10,661 bases of DNA from contig DBGA01000009.1 in the NCBI GenBank assembly GCA_002295325.1, positions 15,467-26,127 on the forward strand, written 5' to 3'. A model generated the notes under the pieces. The model was not told the origin of the DNA. It saw only the letters and a list, made by a program, of their open reading frames with translations, and made no database searches. Shown one piece after another: positions 7,340 to 10,661 of this stretch. Each line of letters opens with the position of its first letter. Within the stretch, counting starts at the first letter, position 1. The stretch is from Ruminococcaceae bacterium UBA866. GTDB lineage: Bacteria > Bacillota > Clostridia > Oscillospirales > Ruminococcaceae. The translations under genes and the position numbers were made by a program.

Positions 7340-8230
7340 ATGGCACGAAACGGAATAAAAAAAATAAATTTTTTTGCAATATTTAACTATACATTTTTAG
7401 CAGTTACTTGTCTTATATGTGTGCTTCCATTTGTAAACCTCCTTGCGGTATCTTTTAGCGGAAACTCGGCGGTTGCGGCAGGGAAGGTTGTGTTTTTACC
7501 TGTGGATTTCACTCTTTCCTCTTATGAATTTGCGTTGTTTGGCGGCAAATTCACTCGTGCATTGATGGTATCGCTCACTAGAGTTGTTTTGGGCGTTGGA
7601 ATAAATATCGTGCTGATGGTTATTACTGCATACCCACTTTCAAAACCAAAAAGTAAGGTTTGGGGAAGAAATATTTATATGTGTTTTTTTGTAATCACTA
7701 TGCTTATCAGCGGCGGAATGATTCCTACTTACTTGGTGGTTTCCTCGCTTGGTCTAAAGGACAGCATTTGGGCATTAATTTTGCCGGGTGCTTTGCCTGT
7801 TTACAATATGATTATCCTTATGAATTTTTTCAGAGGTATCCCCGAAGCCTTAGAAGAAGCAGCGGTCATAGACGGTGCAACTCCAATTCAGGTACTTGTA
7901 AAGATACTTTTGCCAATATTAAAGCCTGCACTCGCAACAGTTGGACTATTTTGCATTGTTGCACACTGGAACGATTGGTTCAGTGGAATGATTTATATGA
8001 ACGATATCAACAAATATCCACTTCAAACCTATCTGCAATCCATGCTTGTGAATTTTGAGGATTTGATGAGACAGTCTGATACCAATATTCAGGTGATACT
8101 GTCGCAGATTAACGCACGAACAGGGCGTGCGGCACAACTGTTCTTGGGCGCATTGCCTGTAATCATGATATATCCTTTTTTACAAAAATATTTTACCAAA
8201 GGTCTGGTTCTTGGAAGCGTAAAGGGGTAG
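7340..8230 (+). CDS. ABC transporter permease, LplC/YtcP (UgpE) type
   Basis: This 296-residue membrane protein is the second half of the sugar channel. It has about six membrane segments (roughly 10-38, 76-100, 110-134, 143-163, 194-216 and 266-284). The EAA loop LEEAAVIDGATPIQVLVKILLP lies at about 171-192, with G179 conserved. The C-terminal KYFTKGLVLGSVKG is the characteristic ending of this permease class, so the protein appears complete. Ribosome binding site AGGAGGAG starts at the first permease's stop codon and the ATG follows, which suggests tight co-expression. The gene for the ATPase subunit is not next to it; transporters of this class commonly borrow a shared MsmX/UgpC-type ATPase. 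Confidence 0.94.
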   Translation: MARNGIKKINFFAIFNYTFLAVTCLICVLPFVNLLAVSFSGNSAVAAGKVVFLPVDFTLSSYEFALFGGKFTRALMVSLTRVVLGVGINIVLMVITAYPLSKPKSKVWGRNIYMCFFVITMLISGGMIPTYLVVSSLGLKDSIWALILPGALPVYNMIILMNFFRGIPEALEEAAVIDGATPIQVLVKILLPILKPALATVGLFCIVAHWNDWFSGMIYMNDINKYPLQTYLQSMLVNFEDLMRQSDTNIQVILSQINARTGRAAQLFLGALPVIMIYPFLQKYFTKGLVLGSVKG

Positions 8231-8237
8231 CTTAAAG

Positions 8238-8501
8238 GTGATGCAGATTATTGCGACAAATGACGAAGGCAAAAGAGTATATTATAAGGTCAATACCATT
8301 CCGTTTTCAAACGAGGAATTAGAAAGACAGTTGCTTTTGTACTATAACAAACCTGACTGCAACAGATGCCGAGATGCAGTCTTGCAAAGTGGATTTGCAA
8401 GGTTGCTGATGGAGGTTGAGGATGGTTTGGTATCATATGAAACTTTTCAGCTGTTTCCAATTTTAGCAGGACTTTACGATATTAATATAAAGGAGAATTA
8501 A
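8238..8501 (+). CDS. Small protein of unknown function with CxxC, in the sugar operon
   Basis: I do not recognise this protein of 86-87 residues. It is soluble, with no signal peptide or membrane segment. It is fairly acidic and appears mixed alpha/beta: a strand-like start (MQIIATNDEGKRVYYKV), a helical middle, and one CxxC (DCNRC, about residues 40-43). The spacing is 7 bases after the second permease and 3 bases before the alpha-galactosidase start, so it is probably co-translated with them. The first possible start is GTG 8238, directly followed by ATG 8241; AAGGGG at 8222-8226 or AAAGG at 8234-8238 could serve as ribosome binding site, neither at ideal distance. Codon use is like its neighbours, with an open frame and AAGGAG for the next gene inside its end. 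It is likely a real gene; a role as adaptor or regulator of transport or hydrolysis would be speculation. Confidence 0.75.
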   Translation: MMQIIATNDEGKRVYYKVNTIPFSNEELERQLLLYYNKPDCNRCRDAVLQSGFARLLMEVEDGLVSYETFQLFPILAGLYDINIKEN

Positions 8502-8504
8502 GCT

Positions 8505-9671
8505 ATGCAAGATTTAATGGCACAAACTCCACCGATGGGGTGGAATAGTTGGAATACTTTTATGGAAGATTTGGACGAAAAAACACTGAGGGAGGTCGCA
8601 ATTTCTTTGAAGGAGCAGGGCTTTTTGGAAGCCGGCTACAACTATTTCTGCCTTGATGACGGCTGGGAGGATAAGAATCGTCATGTTGGGCAGGGTGTAG
8701 ATTATGACAAGAAAAAATTCCCATCGGGGATGAAAGCTTTCGGTGACTTTTTGCATGACTTGGGTTTTAAATTTGGAATCTATTCCTGTGCCGGAACGCT
8801 GACTTGCTGTAACTATCCAGCAAGTTATGGATATGAGTATGAGGATGCGGCGCGTTTTGCCGAGTGGGGGGTGGATTTGGTTAAATACGATAATTGCCAT
8901 GTCCCCGATGATGCAAACGGTATGTTTTTATACCGCCGCATGGGTCAGGCGCTTCGCGAAACAGGACGCCCTATCCTATATAGCATGTGCAATTGGGGAT
9001 TTGATGCTTCCGAAACATGGGCACGTTCAACAGGCGCTCATATTTATCGCATAGGCTTAGACAGCAGAGATACTTGGGAAAACTTTGAAACTGTACTAAA
9101 TTCCATCGGCAAGGTAAATTTGACTGCTTATAGTGGCGCAAGTTGTTTTGCAGACCCTGACTTTCTCATCGCAGGAATGAATGGTGAGGGTGCTGTTTCC
9201 AATTTGGGAGAGGAAATTGGTCCCAATGCGGGATACAATGTATATAAAATGCAATTTTCGCTATGGTGCATGATCTGTGCCCCGTTGATTATGTCTCACG
9301 ATCCTCGAAAAACCACCTCTGACACTAAGAATATTTTGCTCAATAAGGAGTTACTTGAGGTGAGTCAGGACCCGGCAAGTATTCCCGCTTATCTTTGCAA
9401 AATCGACAAGCAGGAGGAGACCCATCGAAGCAAAAACACAGTATGGGCAAAGCCCTTGCATAATGGAGATATTGTTGTTGGTCTTTTTAACCGCAATGAC
9501 AGACCTACGATTATAACAGCGGCATTTAACAGTCTTGGTTGGCTTATGTCTGATACCGTTGAGGCCTGTGATTTGTGGGAACATAAGTCAATCGGAGTGA
9601 GTCGTGGCTATATAAATGCTGAGGTTCCTGCAAGAGATTGTGCCGTTTTCAGGCTTCGTCGTAAAAAATAG
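8505..9671 (+). CDS. Alpha-galactosidase, glycoside hydrolase family 27
   Basis: This 388-residue enzyme should release terminal alpha-linked galactose from oligosaccharides with retention of configuration. Family marks appear in order: TPPMGWNSWN (8-17), the galactose-binding DDGW (51-54), FKFGIYSCAGTLTC (88-101), the nucleophile D129 in VKYDNC, CNWG (162-165), the predicted acid/base D186 in YRIGLDSRDTW, ADPDFLI (216-222), and FSLWCMICAPLIMSHDPR, followed by a C-terminal beta domain. There is no signal peptide, so it acts in the cytoplasm on imported substrate, consistent with the transporter genes ahead of it. The start ATG has AAGGAG (8490-8494) overlapping the end of the small gene before it. 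The usual WNDPD motif reads FADPD here. GH27 also contains alpha-N-acetylgalactosaminidases and beta-L-arabinopyranosidases, so the exact substrate is less certain than the family. Confidence 0.93.
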   Translation: MQDLMAQTPPMGWNSWNTFMEDLDEKTLREVAISLKEQGFLEAGYNYFCLDDGWEDKNRHVGQGVDYDKKKFPSGMKAFGDFLHDLGFKFGIYSCAGTLTCCNYPASYGYEYEDAARFAEWGVDLVKYDNCHVPDDANGMFLYRRMGQALRETGRPILYSMCNWGFDASETWARSTGAHIYRIGLDSRDTWENFETVLNSIGKVNLTAYSGASCFADPDFLIAGMNGEGAVSNLGEEIGPNAGYNVYKMQFSLWCMICAPLIMSHDPRKTTSDTKNILLNKELLEVSQDPASIPAYLCKIDKQEETHRSKNTVWAKPLHNGDIVVGLFNRNDRPTIITAAFNSLGWLMSDTVEACDLWEHKSIGVSRGYINAEVPARDCAVFRLRRKK

Positions 9672-9966
9672 GGACGAATTATTGTTTCAAGAATTGCACA
9701 AACCATTGGATATTTCATATGGGTAGCAATAAGGATAATTACTAGTTTAAATAAAAATTGTTTAGATTTATAACAAATCTAGACTAGCAAATATGCATGT
9801 TTCTCATGCATTGAGGGCATTCAATCTAAGAATTTCTTAACTTGAATTCCCCTTTTTATTGAGGAGAGTTAACAGGATATTTATACAAAGAATTATCATT
9901 CCCGATCTCCGTAACAGTACCTGTCATGCTTGCAATTGATCTAAAAGGAATTACTTAATAAGAGGG
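9672..9966. other. AT-rich intergenic region with two short hairpins
   Basis: Two adjacent inverted repeats follow the galactosidase gene. GTTTAGATTT/AAATCTAGAC (9760-9769/9775-9784) is a 10-bp stem with one G-T pair and loop ATAAC. ATGCATG/CATGCAT (9793-9799/9805-9811) has loop TTTCT. Neither is followed by a T-tract, so they may form an imperfect transcription end or 3' mRNA cap for the operon, but no standard terminator is seen. The rest shows no convincing gene; a 31-codon open stretch at 9863-9958 is too short to call. Confidence 0.45.
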
Positions 9967-10451
9967 GTGCACAAATCTATCAAAGCATCTACTTTCTTCC
10001 CTATTTTTTTCATGGGTAGTTGTAAGTTATTTGGTATTCTGCTTATTGAGCCCAGAGACAGAATTCCTGAAAATATTTCTGAAAAAGACGAACCATCCAT
10101 TCCAATAAATTGGTATTTTCATGGCAATGGACGGCCAGCAGGCGCAGACCTTGTCGTATCAAAAATCAGCGAGTGCGTAAAGGAAAAGGGACTAAACATT
10201 AATTTAAAGCTAAATTGCCTTGATTATGGAAGTTATGTAGAAGAGGTTAAGAACATGGCAGCGGCAGATGAGGAGTTCGATATTTGCTTTACTGCATCTG
10301 GGGGCTCAACTATAAGGAAATGGCGAATAACGGTGCTTATGTTGATATCACTGAAATTGGAGTTAAAGACGTTCTATATACAAGTGTGTCCAGCAATTTA
10401 ATCAAGAAAACAGCAGGCGATTTAAAATATTGTCATGGTACAAACTACTTG
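9967..10451 (+). pseudogene. Frameshifted N-terminal remnant of a second sugar-binding lipoprotein
   Basis: The reading starts at GTG 9967 with a signal-peptide-like MHKSIKASTFFPIFFMGSC, where C19 could be the lipidated cysteine. It continues with WYFHGNGRPAGADLVVSKI, LNCLDYGSYVEEV and EEFDICFTAS, a pattern typical of the N-lobe of family 1 extracellular solute-binding proteins. After FTAS the frame breaks. One base appears to be missing at 10299-10300, and the next frame continues with WGLNYKEMANNGAYVDITEI and GVKDVLYTSV, the expected family continuation. Similarity fades near 10451 and the C-terminal two thirds, usually 300 or more further residues, are absent. It is not a copy of the intact lipoprotein at 4735, since the two share little sequence. 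It looks like the remains of a separate sugar-uptake locus. Confidence 0.8.
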
Positions 10452-10480
10452 TTTTTTACAATTAAGTTGTTTGCAATGTG

Positions 10481-10661
10481 TTACTTCATAATAAAAACGT
10501 AATTCACAATATAAGCAAGTTCGTTTTTCAGTGAGACCAATGCATTTTTATGTCCCATGCTTGCCTCCAACAGAGGGGATAGTGCCATAATGCAATCGCT
10601 GATTGGCTCTGCATAATAAAGTTGTGCGGTCATATATTAATGCTTTGCAGGGTGTTAAACA
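10481..10661 (-). pseudogene. Fragment of a second YesM-type histidine kinase
   Basis: The minus strand from the window edge reads LFNTLQSINI, the segment that follows the phospho-histidine in YesM-type kinases (HFLYNTL...). One base is then missing near 10633 and the next frame continues AQLYYAEPISDCIMALSPLL, EASMGHKNALVSLKNELA and YIVNYVFIMK before TAA at 10481-10483. This matches the usual order: dimerisation helix, an L-x-x-E-L-x-Y-[IV]-x-N-Y segment, then normally an IRY-x-[DN] stretch and the ATPase domain, both missing here. The kinase lost its 3' half at the point where the broken lipoprotein gene also stops. The piece beyond the window may include the upstream sensor part. It differs clearly from the intact kinase at 2803-4539. 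Confidence 0.7.

Noticed and set aside
7660..8058. 132-codon plus-strand frame inside the second permease gene
   Set aside because: It overlaps the well-supported permease in another frame, including its EAA loop; the translation is rich in Cys/Arg/His with no membrane or domain pattern.
8514..8900. 128-codon open frame on the minus strand inside the alpha-galactosidase gene
   Set aside because: It lies wholly antisense to a gene with all GH27 motifs, has no ribosome binding site or recognisable motif, and is expected by chance opposite biased codons.
9863..9958. 31-codon open stretch with a protein-like run (PISVTVPVMLAIDLKGIT) between the galactosidase and the broken lipoprotein
   Set aside because: It could be a gene scrap, but it has no start codon or ribosome binding site and is too short to match to a family by eye. 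A translated database search would settle it.
9927..9960. TTGCAA plus TTAATA as promoter for the broken lipoprotein gene
   Set aside because: Transcription would begin almost at the start codon, leaving no leader for the apparent ribosome binding site.
9967..10451. Idea that the broken lipoprotein is a tandem duplicate of the intact one at 4735
   Set aside because: The N-terminal halves share only the general fold pattern; the motifs (DYGSY and FDICFTAS versus GTSADY and PDVFVVSS) belong to different subfamilies.

Overview
The window looks like a chromosomal stretch from a low-GC Firmicute, most likely an anaerobic member of the Clostridia. The reasons are the AT-rich codon use, strong GGAGG-type ribosome binding sites, TTG/GTG starts, and a YesM/YesN-type two-component system beside a carbohydrate ABC transporter and a glycosidase. 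This assignment is inference; no marker gene is present.

Layout: (1) 1-1186 is a decayed left flank. It holds a multiply disrupted L-threonine 3-dehydrogenase gene (minus strand) whose start is replaced by the left end of an IS30-family element (plus strand). That element is itself truncated after about 28 transposase residues. (2) 1187-4614 is a minus-strand operon for a sensor histidine kinase (YesM type) and an AraC-type response regulator (YesN type), overlapping by 4 bp. (3) 4540-4734 is a divergent control region with two 17-bp direct repeats 19 bp apart (candidate regulator half-sites), a near-consensus catabolite-repression (cre-like) site, and promoter-like boxes. (4) 4735-9671 is a plus-strand operon: solute-binding lipoprotein, two LplB/LplC-like permeases, a small unknown protein with a CxxC, and a cytoplasmic GH27 alpha-galactosidase. 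(5) 9672-10661 is a decayed right flank. It holds a frameshifted N-terminal piece of a different solute-binding lipoprotein, converging on a frameshifted fragment of a second YesM-type histidine kinase.

How it works together (inference from family knowledge): the kinase senses an extracellular cue, probably an alpha-galactoside or oligosaccharide, perhaps through the lipoprotein. The regulator then activates the divergent transporter/glycosidase operon. The oligosaccharide is bound outside the cell, imported through the two permeases, and cut inside by the GH27 enzyme. No ATPase gene is present, so an ATPase shared with other transporters (MsmX/UgpC type) is presumably encoded elsewhere. A stem-loop between the lipoprotein and permease genes probably sets their unequal expression.

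I found no phage genes, CRISPR array, RNA genes or defence genes, and I do not see a wholly new system. The most interesting points are the compact control region, the small conserved-looking operon protein, the hairpin masking the transposase start, and the remnants of a second sugar-uptake locus on the right.
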